A DNA stretch of 64,000 nucleotides from an uncultured Lachnospiraceae bacterium (lineage in GTDB: Bacteria; Bacillota; Clostridia; Lachnospirales; Lachnospiraceae): assembly GCA_946414885.1 (NCBI GenBank), contig CAMKQH010000017.1:22773-86772 (forward strand). The letters are read 5' to 3'. This document shows, piece after piece, positions 8,440 through 16,234 of this stretch (within the stretch, counting starts at the first letter, position 1; each line of letters opens with the position of its first letter). The notes under the pieces were generated by a model. It saw nothing but the letters and a program-made list of their open reading frames with translations. It had not been told where the DNA came from and did no database searches. Made by a program: the position numbers and the translations under genes.

Positions 8440-10641
8440 CTACCCCTCCATGCCGTCGCCCAGAGACTGCTGCCTTACAAGCTCCGCGTATTTTCCATTC
8501 ATGGCGATCAGTTCCTTGTGCGTTCCCTCTTCGATGATCCTACCCTTTTGCATGACAAAAATTTTGTCACAATTCTTGATCGTGCTAAGCCGGTGCGCGA
8601 TAAAGATTGTCGTCACGTCCTTTGCGTATTCGTGAATCGTCACGTCCAGCGCCCTTTCCGTAATGGAATCGAGATTGCTGGTCGCCTCGTCAAGGATCAG
8701 AACGTCCGGCTTTTTCAACATTGCCCTTGCAATTGCCAGTCGCTGTCTCTGACCACCGGATAAGTTGGCTCCGTTCTCTTCCAGAAAAGTTTCATATCGA
8801 AGCGGGAGCTCGTTGATGAAATCATGGGCCTGCGCCATCTTGGTCGCTTCCACGACTTCATCCATCGTCACGTCATCCATGCCCAGGGTCAGATTTTCAT
8901 AGATGGTCCCGCTGAACAAGAAGGTTTCCTGCGGGATGTAAGCAATTCTTTCACGCAGCGCCTCGATCTGGATGTCTTCAATGCTCCGGTCGCCAATCAG
9001 GATCTCGCCTTTTTCCGGCGCATACATGTGCAAAAGCAGCTTGGAAAGCGTCGTCTTGCCGGAACCGCTTTCTCCCACAAACGCAACGTTGCTTCCCCTT
9101 GGAATGTCCAGGGTAATGCTTTCCAACACAAGCCGCCTGGTACCATATCGGAAATCCAGATCACGGATCTTTATGTCTCCCTTGAGGGTTTCCGGCACGG
9201 CCTTATGCAATTCTCTCTCCGTCTTTTCTGCCTCCAGGTCAAGGATCTCGCCCAATCTGTCCGCTGCCACCACGGCAGTCTGCATTTGCGGCTGTAAATC
9301 GATCAGGTTCTTGATGGGATCCAAAAAGTATACCAGCAACGCATTGAACGTGATCAGGCCGCCGGCCGTCATTTCGCCGTTGATGACGCTGACCGCGCCA
9401 ATCCAAAGAATGACCACGCCGCCGATCAGCTCCACGGTCGTTTTTAATCCTTCCTGGACGTTGCCTACCCAAGAAAGCTTGAAAATGCTTTTCAATAGCC
9501 TTACAAATTTGATTTCCGTGTTAAGCTTTGTCCTGCGCTCCGCATTATAAGCCTTCACCGTCTGAATGCCGTTTAAAGATTCCACCATGTAAGACGTCAG
9601 CTGCGCGTTATCCTCCATCACGTGTTCATTCAGTTTACGGTACCAGTCCTTAAAGACCAAAACGATAACGGCGTAGAGCACCACCATGACCACCGAAACA
9701 AAGAAAAGCTTTACGTTTTGCGTGCATAAAATGACGGCGCCGGCCACCACCATCAGGGTGTCGATCATGATCGTCAGGGTCGCTCCCGAAATGGCATCCC
9801 GGACCTTTCCTGCATCCGTAAAACGGGAAATGATCTCGCCCACTTTTCTTGTTCCAAAGAAATTCATGGGCAGATCCATGACGTGACGGTAATAACCAAG
9901 GAGCAGGGAAATATCGAGCTTTTGGCTCAGGTACAACATCATGTGCGCCCTGATCATGCCGAGTGCAACCTTAAAAAGACTCAGCAGGATCATGCCGATG
10001 GAAAGCGCCGTCAGCGTTTTCATCAAACCGCAGGGCAGAACTTTATCGATCAGCGCTTTGAAATAAAAAGCGCCCAACATCCCAAAAAGCGTATAGATCA
10101 AAGACGCCAGGAATATATAAAGAAAAAGATTCCTTTGAGGCAGCAGAAGATGGAAAAACCGGCTGAATAGCCCCTTGGTCTCCACTCCCTTTTTGAACGT
10201 CTCATTTTTTGTTAAAAGAATCAGCACGCCGCTCCACGCATACTCCGGCGGCCTGTCTTCCGTACCAGTCTCTCCAAAGAATTCCTCTGGTTTTAGTTTT
10301 ACGATTCCCTTGCCGGGGTCGGCGATCACGATCTCTTTTTTAGTGATCTTATGCACCACGACGTAGTGCATAAGATTCCCGTTCACGATCATATGTGCAA
10401 TGCAGGGGAGTGGAAAATCCGAATAAAAATCCTCTTTTTCGCCCTGTACGCCTTTTGCGGTAAAGCCAAGGCTTTCCGCTGCCTTAACCATGCCATACGC
10501 ATTGGTTCCCTGCGTATCCGTTCCGGCAACCTCGCGGATTTTCGTGATTCCAATCTTATATCCATTCTGTTTACAGATCGTTGCCAGACATGCCGCACCG
10601 CAGTCCGTTACGTCATGCTGCTTTACGCAATAATACCTCAT
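8440..10641 (-). CDS. C39 peptidase-containing ABC exporter of double-glycine peptides
   Basis: A 733-residue PCAT that cleaves double-glycine leaders and exports the released peptide. The N-terminal C39 protease has Cys14 (TDCGAAC), His92 (MHYVVVHK) and Asp108 (ADPGKG). A six-helix membrane domain spans about residues 160-430. The ATPase domain has Walker A GESGSGKTT near 518-526, signature LSGGQRQ near 629 and Walker B VLILDEA near 648, so it appears fully active. ATG 10641 is preferred over the in-frame GTG at 10650 because a GGGG site lies 8 bases upstream. The 50-residue GG peptide gene lies immediately upstream and is the evident substrate. Confidence 0.95.
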   Translation of the reverse strand: MRYYCVKQHDVTDCGAACLATICKQNGYKIGITKIREVAGTDTQGTNAYGMVKAAESLGFTAKGVQGEKEDFYSDFPLPCIAHMIVNGNLMHYVVVHKITKKEIVIADPGKGIVKLKPEEFFGETGTEDRPPEYAWSGVLILLTKNETFKKGVETKGLFSRFFHLLLPQRNLFLYIFLASLIYTLFGMLGAFYFKALIDKVLPCGLMKTLTALSIGMILLSLFKVALGMIRAHMMLYLSQKLDISLLLGYYRHVMDLPMNFFGTRKVGEIISRFTDAGKVRDAISGATLTIMIDTLMVVAGAVILCTQNVKLFFVSVVMVVLYAVIVLVFKDWYRKLNEHVMEDNAQLTSYMVESLNGIQTVKAYNAERRTKLNTEIKFVRLLKSIFKLSWVGNVQEGLKTTVELIGGVVILWIGAVSVINGEMTAGGLITFNALLVYFLDPIKNLIDLQPQMQTAVVAADRLGEILDLEAEKTERELHKAVPETLKGDIKIRDLDFRYGTRRLVLESITLDIPRGSNVAFVGESGSGKTTLSKLLLHMYAPEKGEILIGDRSIEDIQIEALRERIAYIPQETFLFSGTIYENLTLGMDDVTMDEVVEATKMAQAHDFINELPLRYETFLEENGANLSGGQRQRLAIARAMLKKPDVLILDEATSNLDSITERALDVTIHEYAKDVTTIFIAHRLSTIKNCDKIFVMQKGRIIEEGTHKELIAMNGKYAELVRQQSLGDGMEG

Positions 10642-10747
10642 GAATCCCACCCCATACCATTATTCTCTCCGGCGTTAAGCCAGGGAGCTTCGTTTGTTTC
10701 CAACCCTTTTATTCTATGACAAACGATGATTGTACGTCAATGATGTC

Positions 10748-10784
10748 AAAACGGGCTAAGTCATGCCGAAGCATGCTCAGCCCG
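10748..10784 (-). terminator. Hairpin between GG peptide and exporter gene
   Basis: CGGGCTAAG with CATGC (one bulged T) pairs with GCATG and CTCAGCCCG around a CGAA tetraloop (10752-10784). Minus-strand transcripts run into TTTT. Being upstream of the exporter start, it would limit exporter expression relative to the peptide. Confidence 0.6.
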
Positions 10785-10823
10785 CCTAAGTCTTCTCATA
10801 TTCAGTTTTTGCTTTTAGCACCC

Positions 10824-10858
10824 AAAAAGGCGTCTCATTACTTACGAAACAAGTGCCT
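10824..10858 (-). terminator. Weak terminator directly after the GG peptide gene
   Basis: On the minus strand AGGC (10855-10858) and GCCT (10828-10831) enclose an inner ACTT/AAGT stem and are followed by TTTTT. It starts 3 bases after the peptide stop codon. Partial termination here would give abundant peptide mRNA and less exporter mRNA. Confidence 0.45.
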
Positions 10859-10860
10859 AA

Positions 10861-11013
10861 TTAATATGCCTTACCCTTGTAGTAATATCTGATGCCGCTG
10901 TTGCTGGATACCTGAACCAGTCTGATGAGGTTCCAGTTTGCATCATAGCTGGGAACATAGTAGAAACCGCCATTAACGTTCATCATTTCGTTCTCATTCA
11001 TTACGTTAAACAT
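10861..11013 (-). CDS. 50-residue double-glycine leader peptide (bacteriocin or pheromone precursor)
   Basis: ATG 11013 follows AAGAGGAGGAAG. The leader is MFNVMNENEMMNVNGG: Gly15-Gly16 at -2/-1, with Val at -4, Met at -7, Glu at -8 and Met at -12, which match the hydrophobic/acidic positions read by C39 peptidases. The predicted mature peptide is 34 residues, begins FYYVPSYDANWN, ends IRYYYKGKAY, and is rich in Tyr and lacks Cys. It would therefore be neither disulfide-bonded nor lanthionine-bridged. No modification enzyme gene is nearby. The C39 exporter is the next gene downstream. Expression should depend on the LytTR-box promoter upstream. I do not recognise the mature peptide; it could kill competitors, signal, or both. 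Confidence 0.85.
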   Translation of the reverse strand: MFNVMNENEMMNVNGGFYYVPSYDANWNLIRLVQVSSNSGIRYYYKGKAY

Positions 11014-11146
11014 ATTACTCTTCCTCCTCTTAAATAAACTTGAATTGTTTTCAATTGCCTGCGCATGACAAATTGAATATTATAAAATGGTTACGTGTCG
11101 ACTAAAACCAAATTATACCAATAGGCCAATCCCTAATCTAGATTTT

Positions 11147-11216
11147 ATTATGGGTATCCACCGTTAAAAAATCAACCAGATATGGATGAACGACGTATTT
11201 TTTTGATGAACGACGT
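11147..11216 (-). promoter_or_regulatory. LytTR-box promoter of the GG peptide/exporter operon
   Basis: Minus strand: TTGATT (11170-11175), 17-bp spacer, CATAAT (11147-11152). Upstream of -35 by 9 bp lie two exact copies of ACGTCGTTCATC (11185-11196 and 11205-11216) with a 20-bp period, about two helical turns. Tandem direct repeats of this spacing just upstream of -35 are typical targets of dimeric LytTR response regulators in peptide-pheromone systems. The untranslated leader to ATG 11013 is about 125 bases. Confidence 0.8.
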
Positions 11217-11223
11217 ATCGGCT

Positions 11224-11943
11224 CTATTTATTTCTGTCGATCGTAATTTTTTTGATAAAGGAAAAATATGCTTCTTTTACGCTTTGATAATACTTCCTTC
11301 CAATCGGCACGGAGCTGCCATTCGTCATCTGCAGCGCCACCCCGATCATTTTCTCAACGTATTGAAGGTTTACCAAATAAGATTTGTGCGTCCGCAACAT
11401 GGTTGTTCCCTTCATCTGCGCTTCCATGGCTTTTATGCTGTCATATCCCGTGATCTCATCTTTCTTTGAATAAACGCTGACGTAATTCCCCTGGGCCTGG
11501 ATAAAAAGAATCTGATCCAGCTTCAAATAACAATCTCCGTCTACGGTTTTAAATGAGACGTCAATGTTCTCCCTGTTTTCCCGGACCACGGTCTTAAGGC
11601 AGGTTTCCACGCCGATCCTGTCAACAGGCTTCTCTAAAAAGGCCAGCGTTTTCAGGTCAATGGTTTCCCATCTCAGCTCCTTATGACTTGTCACAAAAAC
11701 AATCCGCCAGATCCGTTCATTCCCGCGAACTTTTTCCATGACCTGAAGGCCATCCATCCCAGGCATTTCAATGTCGAGAAAGAGCAAATGAATCTTATCG
11801 CCCTGATAGGCAAGCACTTCTTCCCCGGACGCAAACTCTATGAATTGACATTCTTGATTTTGCGCATCCAAAAAAGAACCACATAGTTTTTTTACGTGGT
11901 CACGATACGCTTCTTCGTCATCGCATATGCCAATGGTGATCAT
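11224..11943 (-). CDS. LytTR-family response regulator
   Basis: A 239-residue AgrA/ComE-type regulator. The receiver domain has acidic residues CDDEE at 7-11, the phospho-acceptor Asp57 (LLFLDIEMPG) and Lys118-type FLEKPVD. The C-terminal LytTR DNA-binding domain spans about residues 130-235 (LRTHKSYLVNLQYV). ATG 11943 with GGAGGGGG just upstream is preferred; the frame is open for 28 more codons without a good ribosome site. Its partner is the sensor kinase at 12286-13575. The two pairs of ACGTCGTTCATC boxes that flank the gene are its likely binding sites, giving autoregulation and control of the peptide/exporter operon. Confidence 0.92.
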   Translation of the reverse strand: MITIGICDDEEAYRDHVKKLCGSFLDAQNQECQFIEFASGEEVLAYQGDKIHLLFLDIEMPGMDGLQVMEKVRGNERIWRIVFVTSHKELRWETIDLKTLAFLEKPVDRIGVETCLKTVVRENRENIDVSFKTVDGDCYLKLDQILFIQAQGNYVSVYSKKDEITGYDSIKAMEAQMKGTTMLRTHKSYLVNLQYVEKMIGVALQMTNGSSVPIGRKYYQSVKEAYFSFIKKITIDRNK

Positions 11944-12030
11944 TTCCCCCTCCGCGCCAATAGAATTCCTTTCTTTTATTCTACATGATAAGAGGGAAAA
12001 ACAAAAGACTTTTTCAAAATTGCGCAATTT

Positions 12031-12061
12031 AAAAACACCACTTATTATAAGTGATGTTTTT
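12031..12061 (-). terminator. Terminator between the 25-residue gene and the response regulator
   Basis: AACACCACTT and AAGTGATGTT pair (one G-T) with A-runs and T-runs at both ends, so it can work in either direction. Read-through would supply the response regulator, while most transcripts from the upstream promoter would end after the 25-residue gene. Confidence 0.6.
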
Positions 12062-12099
12062 AGTAACCCTCATGATTTCTCCGGCTCATGACTTGGTGT

Positions 12100-12177
12100 T
12101 TATTTTCCTCCCCCCAGAAGAATCCACAAAAGCTCCCACCAATCGAGCTGAGCCGAAATAATGCTTTCACCAAACAT
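12100..12177 (-). CDS. 25-residue hydrophobic peptide under LytTR-box control
   Basis: ATG 12177 lies 20-30 bases from the predicted transcription start and behind a GGGGGATGAGG stretch that serves as ribosome site. The product is MFGESIISAQ, then LDWWELLWILLGGGK: 25 residues, strongly hydrophobic and Trp-rich, ending GGGK. It has no GG leader in the usual sense, since cleavage would leave almost nothing. Position between sensor kinase and regulator, directly at an autoregulated promoter, is where inducing-peptide genes sit in other systems. It may be the pheromone, a small membrane effector, or a leader peptide. No relative is recognised. Confidence 0.55.
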   Translation of the reverse strand: MFGESIISAQLDWWELLWILLGGGK

Positions 12178-12205
12178 CGTTCCTCATCCCCCTTTTTACA
12201 ATTTT

Positions 12206-12275
12206 ATTATGGGAATGCCCCAAGAAAAAATCAATAAAATTTGGATGAACGACGTTTTTTTTTGATGAACGACGT
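12206..12275 (-). promoter_or_regulatory. Second LytTR-box promoter, identical geometry
   Basis: Minus strand: TTGATT (12229-12234), 17-bp spacer, CATAAT (12206-12211), and two exact ACGTCGTTCATC boxes at 12244-12255 and 12264-12275 with a 20-bp period, 9 bp upstream of -35. Every distance equals that of the module at 11147-11216 although the intervening bases differ. It drives the 25-residue gene and, by read-through, the response regulator. Confidence 0.8.
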
Positions 12276-12285
12276 TTTTTCCTGA

Positions 12286-13575
12286 TCAAAGGATGATTTC
12301 CACGGTGAAAACGCCCTGTTCCACGCTCTTATGAAATTCACCATGAACTTTATCAACGGTATTCTGGATATTCAGCAGTCCAAACCCATGATTCTGAAAA
12401 TCACTCTTTGTGGTTCCATAATGACTCTTCGGCTCTAAATTCTGCCGACAAGAATTTGAAATGCGAATGCATATCCGATCACGGAAAGTGCCGCAAGAAA
12501 TCTGGATTTTTTTCTCCCTGCCCTCCTCCACTTGTCTCGTTGCTTCAACCGCATTACTCAAGAGATTGGAAAAGATGACGCAGAGATCAAAAACTTCCAG
12601 TTCCGTATGTCCAAGAAATCCACCGTCCCATTCCCATTGAACGCCTTCTTCCATCGCTTTCTGATGCCATTCGCTGATGATCGCATCCACGGCTCCCACG
12701 CCGGTAAACTTTTGAACCTCAAGCTTTCGCGTTTCCGCACGCATTCGCTCGACGTAGGACTTTAATTGCGGCAAGTCATTTGTTTGAATGCACTGCTCCA
12801 ATGCCGTCAGATGAGCATTTATGTCATGGCGAAACCTTCGGATTTTCTGGTCACTTTCCATGATTTCCTTGATATGCGCCTCTTGCCTTTTCAGCGCCAG
12901 CTGATAGTACTCATTTTCCATCTTATATTGCATGGCATGATTTTCAATGCTGGTTTGCCAGAAGATCAGAATGACAAAAATAAGCCCAACAATTACCCAA
13001 CAAATGGACAATTGCAACGTCCAGTCGGAAAACTCCGTTTTTCCTTCCATCACTCCCTGCGATACCGCAATGATGACAAACAGACATCCCGCGCCCACAA
13101 GGGCAATCGCGTACTGTGGAATGCCGAACCTCACCATCTCTCCCTCTACGCGTAGTCCTTTGAAAAGGAGAAAGAATATAAAGAATAAGAACGGGAAAAA
13201 AAACTGCATCAACAGACTCCATAAATTGGAATCGATAAAAGCCTGGTATGGGATCTTAAACACGAATGTCATAAGATAACTGCCCAAAATGTTGACCGCG
13301 CCCGGGACAAAAAAAACCATGGGAGACAGTAAAAGCGCCGTGATGCGCTTTTCTTTTACGAGAATGATGAGCGCCAAAATGGTAACGATGGTTATGCCTG
13401 GTCCCTTAAATGCGAACTCACCGGTCAAGTACATTGCCAAAACCAACAGGCAGGAACCGCCGATCACGGCAACCGATAATTTTGCGTTCCTATGAAATGG
13501 CACGCGCAAAATCCATCTGTAAACGACGTAATAGTTTAGAAATGCCATCAGAAAACTCGCAACCCACACAATCAT
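12286..13575 (-). CDS. AgrC/ComD-type membrane sensor histidine kinase
   Basis: A 429-residue HPK10-class kinase. Residues 1-210 hold about six membrane spans that would bind an extracellular peptide. The phospho-acceptor is His250 in RRFRHDINAH, the N box has Asn341 (NLLSNAVEA) and the G box is HGFGLLNI at 396-403, all of the GHKL type. ATG 13575 follows AAAGAGG. It would phosphorylate the LytTR regulator encoded next. Its stop lies 11 bases from the nearer LytTR box and no terminator intervenes, so kinase transcripts can run into the 25-residue gene. Confidence 0.92.
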   Translation of the reverse strand: MIVWVASFLMAFLNYYVVYRWILRVPFHRNAKLSVAVIGGSCLLVLAMYLTGEFAFKGPGITIVTILALIILVKEKRITALLLSPMVFFVPGAVNILGSYLMTFVFKIPYQAFIDSNLWSLLMQFFFPFLFFIFFLLFKGLRVEGEMVRFGIPQYAIALVGAGCLFVIIAVSQGVMEGKTEFSDWTLQLSICWVIVGLIFVILIFWQTSIENHAMQYKMENEYYQLALKRQEAHIKEIMESDQKIRRFRHDINAHLTALEQCIQTNDLPQLKSYVERMRAETRKLEVQKFTGVGAVDAIISEWHQKAMEEGVQWEWDGGFLGHTELEVFDLCVIFSNLLSNAVEATRQVEEGREKKIQISCGTFRDRICIRISNSCRQNLEPKSHYGTTKSDFQNHGFGLLNIQNTVDKVHGEFHKSVEQGVFTVEIIL

Positions 13576-13645
13576 TTTTTGCCTCTTTCAAAAGTCCGCA
13601 ACCCGATTACCCCAGATCATCTTCTTACCCAACCGCACCATTTTA

Positions 13646-13674
13646 AAAATACACTAGTTTCGCAAGTCTGGCAA
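13646..13674 (-). promoter_or_regulatory. Putative promoter of the sensor kinase
   Basis: Minus strand TTGCCA (13669-13674), 17-bp spacer and TATTTT (13646-13651). It lacks LytTR boxes, which fits constitutive low-level kinase expression. It directly follows the terminator of the isomerase operon. Confidence 0.4.
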
Positions 13675-13676
13675 GC

Positions 13677-13705
13677 AAAAAAGGAGCCCTGCCAGGCAGG
13701 GCTCC
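13677..13705 (-). terminator. Terminator of the isomerase operon
   Basis: GGAGCCCTGCC (13683-13693) and GGCAGGGCTCC (13695-13705) are exact complements. On the minus strand six T follow. It separates the sugar operon from the peptide-sensing locus. Confidence 0.92.
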
Positions 13706-13731
13706 CAAAAAAGTTTCCGTTTTCGTTTATC

Positions 13732-15216
13732 TTACGCCCAAGGATTCTCGGTGATGTAAGGAACGGACTTCGGCTGGTTATAGTTCAGATCCTCTACGGG
13801 AACGCCGATGAACTTGAATACTTCATACAGAGCCTTTCCGAAGTGACCGAATGCCACTGCGCCGTGATGAGGGAAGTTCTTTTCGATCAGCACGTGACGA
13901 TAGAATCTGCCCATCTCAGGAATAGCGAATACGCCGATGGAACCGAAGGACTGGGTGCGAACGTCCAGAACCTCGCCCTGTGCGATGTAGCTGCGGAGCT
14001 TGCAATCAGCGGTGGACTGCAGACGGAAGAAGGTGATCTTTCCGGGAGCGATGTCTCCCTCGAGGGTTCCGTTGGTAACCTCGATGGGAAGTGCTCTTGC
14101 CATGATCTTCTGATACTTCATCTCGCAGAATGCCAGCTTCTTGGAGCAGGTATTGCCACAGTGGAAGCCCATGAAGGTATCCTTGTGGGTGTAAGGGAAC
14201 TTGCCCTCGATGGACTGCTTGTACATGTCAGCAGGTACGGAGTTGTTGATGTCAAGGAGGGTAACTGCATCAGCACTTACGCAGGTACCGATGAACTCGG
14301 ACAGACATCCGTAAATGTCAACCTCACAGGATACGGGGATGCCCATACCGGTAAGACGGCTGTTTACGTAGCAGGGAACGAAACCAAACTGGGTCTGGAA
14401 TGCAGGCCAGCACTTGCCGGCGATGGCAACGTACTTTCTGTAGCCTCTGTGTGCCTCTACCCAGTCAAGAAGAGTCAGTTCATACTGAGCAAGCTTCTCA
14501 AGAACCTCAGGCTTCTTGTTGCCTGCGCCAAGCTCAGCTGCCATCTCAGCAACCTTTGCAGGGATTCTTGCGTCGCCGGCATGCTTGTTGAAGGACTCGA
14601 ACAGATCCAGCTCGGAGTTCTCTTCGATTTCAACGCCCAGATTGTAAAGCTGCTTAATGGGAGCGTTACAAGCAAGGAAGTTAAGGGGTCTGGGACCGAA
14701 GGAAATGATCTTCAGATCGGAAAGTCCGATGATCGCGCGAGCGATGGGAACGAACTCATTGATCATGTCAGCGCACTCCTCAGCGGTGCCAACGGGATAC
14801 TCAGGGATGTATGCCTTAACGTTGCGAAGCTTTAAGTTGTAGCTTGCATTCAGCATGCCACAGTATGCGTCGCCACGGCCGTCCTGCAGGTCTGCCTGGC
14901 TCTCCTCTGCAGCTGCAACGAAGATGGAAGGACCATCAAAGTGCTTAGCAAGAAGAGTCTCAGAGATTTCAGGGCCAAAGTTTCCAAGATATACGCAAAG
15001 TGCGTTACATCCGGCTTTCTTAATGTCTTCAAGAGCCTGAACCATATGGATCTCACTCTCTACGATACAGATGGGGCACTCATAAATGTCAGCTGCGCCG
15101 TACTTCTTGGTATACGCATCGATCAGGGCCTTTCTTCTGTTAACGGACAGGCTCTCAGGGAAGCAGTCACGGCTAACAGCAACAATACCAATTTTTACCT
15201 GGGGTAAATTGTTCAT
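13732..15216 (-). CDS. L-fucose/L-arabinose isomerase family sugar isomerase
   Basis: A 494-residue aldose-ketose isomerase related to FucI rather than to classical AraA (it lacks the usual N-terminal AraA motif with TGSQHLYG). It contains IGLSDLKIISFGPRP, SCEVDIYGCLSEFIGT and a C-terminal HHGAVAFGHFG, typical of the metal-binding C-terminal barrel of this family. It is the third gene of an operon with a xylulokinase-type kinase and DUF4867, so it probably makes the ketose that the kinase phosphorylates. L-arabinose to L-ribulose is likely, given GH51 and AraD in the same window, but L-fucose or D-arabinose cannot be excluded. GAAGGAGG precedes the ATG. Confidence 0.85.
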   Translation of the reverse strand: MNNLPQVKIGIVAVSRDCFPESLSVNRRKALIDAYTKKYGAADIYECPICIVESEIHMVQALEDIKKAGCNALCVYLGNFGPEISETLLAKHFDGPSIFVAAAEESQADLQDGRGDAYCGMLNASYNLKLRNVKAYIPEYPVGTAEECADMINEFVPIARAIIGLSDLKIISFGPRPLNFLACNAPIKQLYNLGVEIEENSELDLFESFNKHAGDARIPAKVAEMAAELGAGNKKPEVLEKLAQYELTLLDWVEAHRGYRKYVAIAGKCWPAFQTQFGFVPCYVNSRLTGMGIPVSCEVDIYGCLSEFIGTCVSADAVTLLDINNSVPADMYKQSIEGKFPYTHKDTFMGFHCGNTCSKKLAFCEMKYQKIMARALPIEVTNGTLEGDIAPGKITFFRLQSTADCKLRSYIAQGEVLDVRTQSFGSIGVFAIPEMGRFYRHVLIEKNFPHHGAVAFGHFGKALYEVFKFIGVPVEDLNYNQPKSVPYITENPWA

Positions 15217-15381
15217 GTGGTAGTTCCTCCTTCAATTCACGTGTTTTGTTTTCGTGTGTTTTTGTTTATTTGTAACCCCGCGTCAAGTATTCTCGCAGCT
15301 TGCGCAGGGATACGATCATTTTATCTGCAGCGTCCGCTCACTCGGACCGTCCGCCTCCGAAATGCCCTTGGGCATCCGGCA

Positions 15382-16020
15382 TTACAGGGTGCAGTTCTCG
15401 CCCTTAAGGCCGATGAAGCTGCCAGCGTCAAGACCGCCCTCGGCATGGCCGATGAGCCACTTGTTCACTGCGGTGATCAGAGCATCCTCGCTGGGTGCAG
15501 TTCCGTCAGCATTTACCTTTGCGTGTGCGGTCTTCAAAGGATAGTTGGTTCCCTTCGGAAGAACGATCGCCACCTGGAAGCCGGCGCCGTCCACGCCGCA
15601 AGGCGCATAGTGAAGCGTCGTAGCGAACACTTCCACTGCAGTGCCTGCAGGTACAAAGAATGCCTTTACGTTGGAAGTGTCATAGGTGAAATCCGGAGCA
15701 ACGTCAGCGAGCAGGCCGAGCATCAGGATCGCATCGGTGGCAGCTACGTTGATCTCGGAATCACGGTGATACTCCAGAGCGTTCAGCTTGTTGTTATGGC
15801 CGTTGCAGTAACCGATCTGGATGGGCATTTCGCCATAGGTGGTCTCGGTCAGCGCCTTCATCACGGGAGTTGCCTCCAGGGAAGCCACGCTGGGCTCATA
15901 AACCACGCCATCGGGAAGCTCGGTCTTCTTCAAAGCCTCTACCAGGGGAGCAAAGTCCACGTTGGTAACGACTCTGCCATACTTACGGAATTCAGCGTCA
16001 TTTACGGACAAAATTTTCAT
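15382..16020 (-). CDS. DUF4867 family protein
   Basis: A 212-residue cytosolic protein matching the DUF4867 type, which is found beside sugar isomerases and FGGY kinases. It has a cupin-like stretch with LEYHRDSEINVAATDAIL and FFVPAGTAVEVFATTLHYAPC. The His and Glu in EYHRDSE and the later HYAPC could bind a metal, as in sugar lyxose isomerases or mutarotases (inference). AAAAGGAGGG precedes ATG 16020. It is the middle gene of the kinase-DUF4867-isomerase operon, separated from both neighbours by 165-214 bases. The spacer 15217-15381 holds no gene. Confidence 0.8.
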   Translation of the reverse strand: MKILSVNDAEFRKYGRVVTNVDFAPLVEALKKTELPDGVVYEPSVASLEATPVMKALTETTYGEMPIQIGYCNGHNNKLNALEYHRDSEINVAATDAILMLGLLADVAPDFTYDTSNVKAFFVPAGTAVEVFATTLHYAPCGVDGAGFQVAIVLPKGTNYPLKTAHAKVNADGTAPSEDALITAVNKWLIGHAEGGLDAGSFIGLKGENCTL

Positions 16021-16121
16021 GACTTGAGTAACCCTCCTTTTAGGTTAGTTTTATATTTGCATCCACGGATTGCTCCGTTGCGATGCAACTCTCGCAATCC
16101 TGCAAACATTCGGCATCCGCT

Positions 16122-16217
16122 GAAATGCTTGTTTGCAAGCATTTCGCTACTGCCTCATGTTTGGACGGGTCCCAAGGTCAAAATCTCGTTCGTGCAAGCA
16201 CGTCTCGATTTTGGACC
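16122..16217 (-). other. Two hairpins in the kinase/DUF4867 spacer
   Basis: GAAATGCTT and AAGCATTTC (16122-16145) form a perfect 9-bp stem, and GGTCAAAATC and GATTTTGGACC (16176-16217) a longer one with a bulge. Neither has a T-run. They probably stabilise mRNA ends or set the expression ratio of the operon genes. Confidence 0.5.
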
Positions 16218-16234
16218 TTTGTCCCCTAGATGCA

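Noticed and set aside
12100..12177. Second double-glycine leader peptide
   Set aside because: The glycines lie at the C-terminus, so cleavage after GG would leave one or two residues. It is kept as a peptide of another kind.
13736..14835. Long plus-strand frames antisense to the isomerase and kinase genes
   Set aside because: These are shadows of highly biased coding sequence on the minus strand; they have no ribosome sites and resemble no family.
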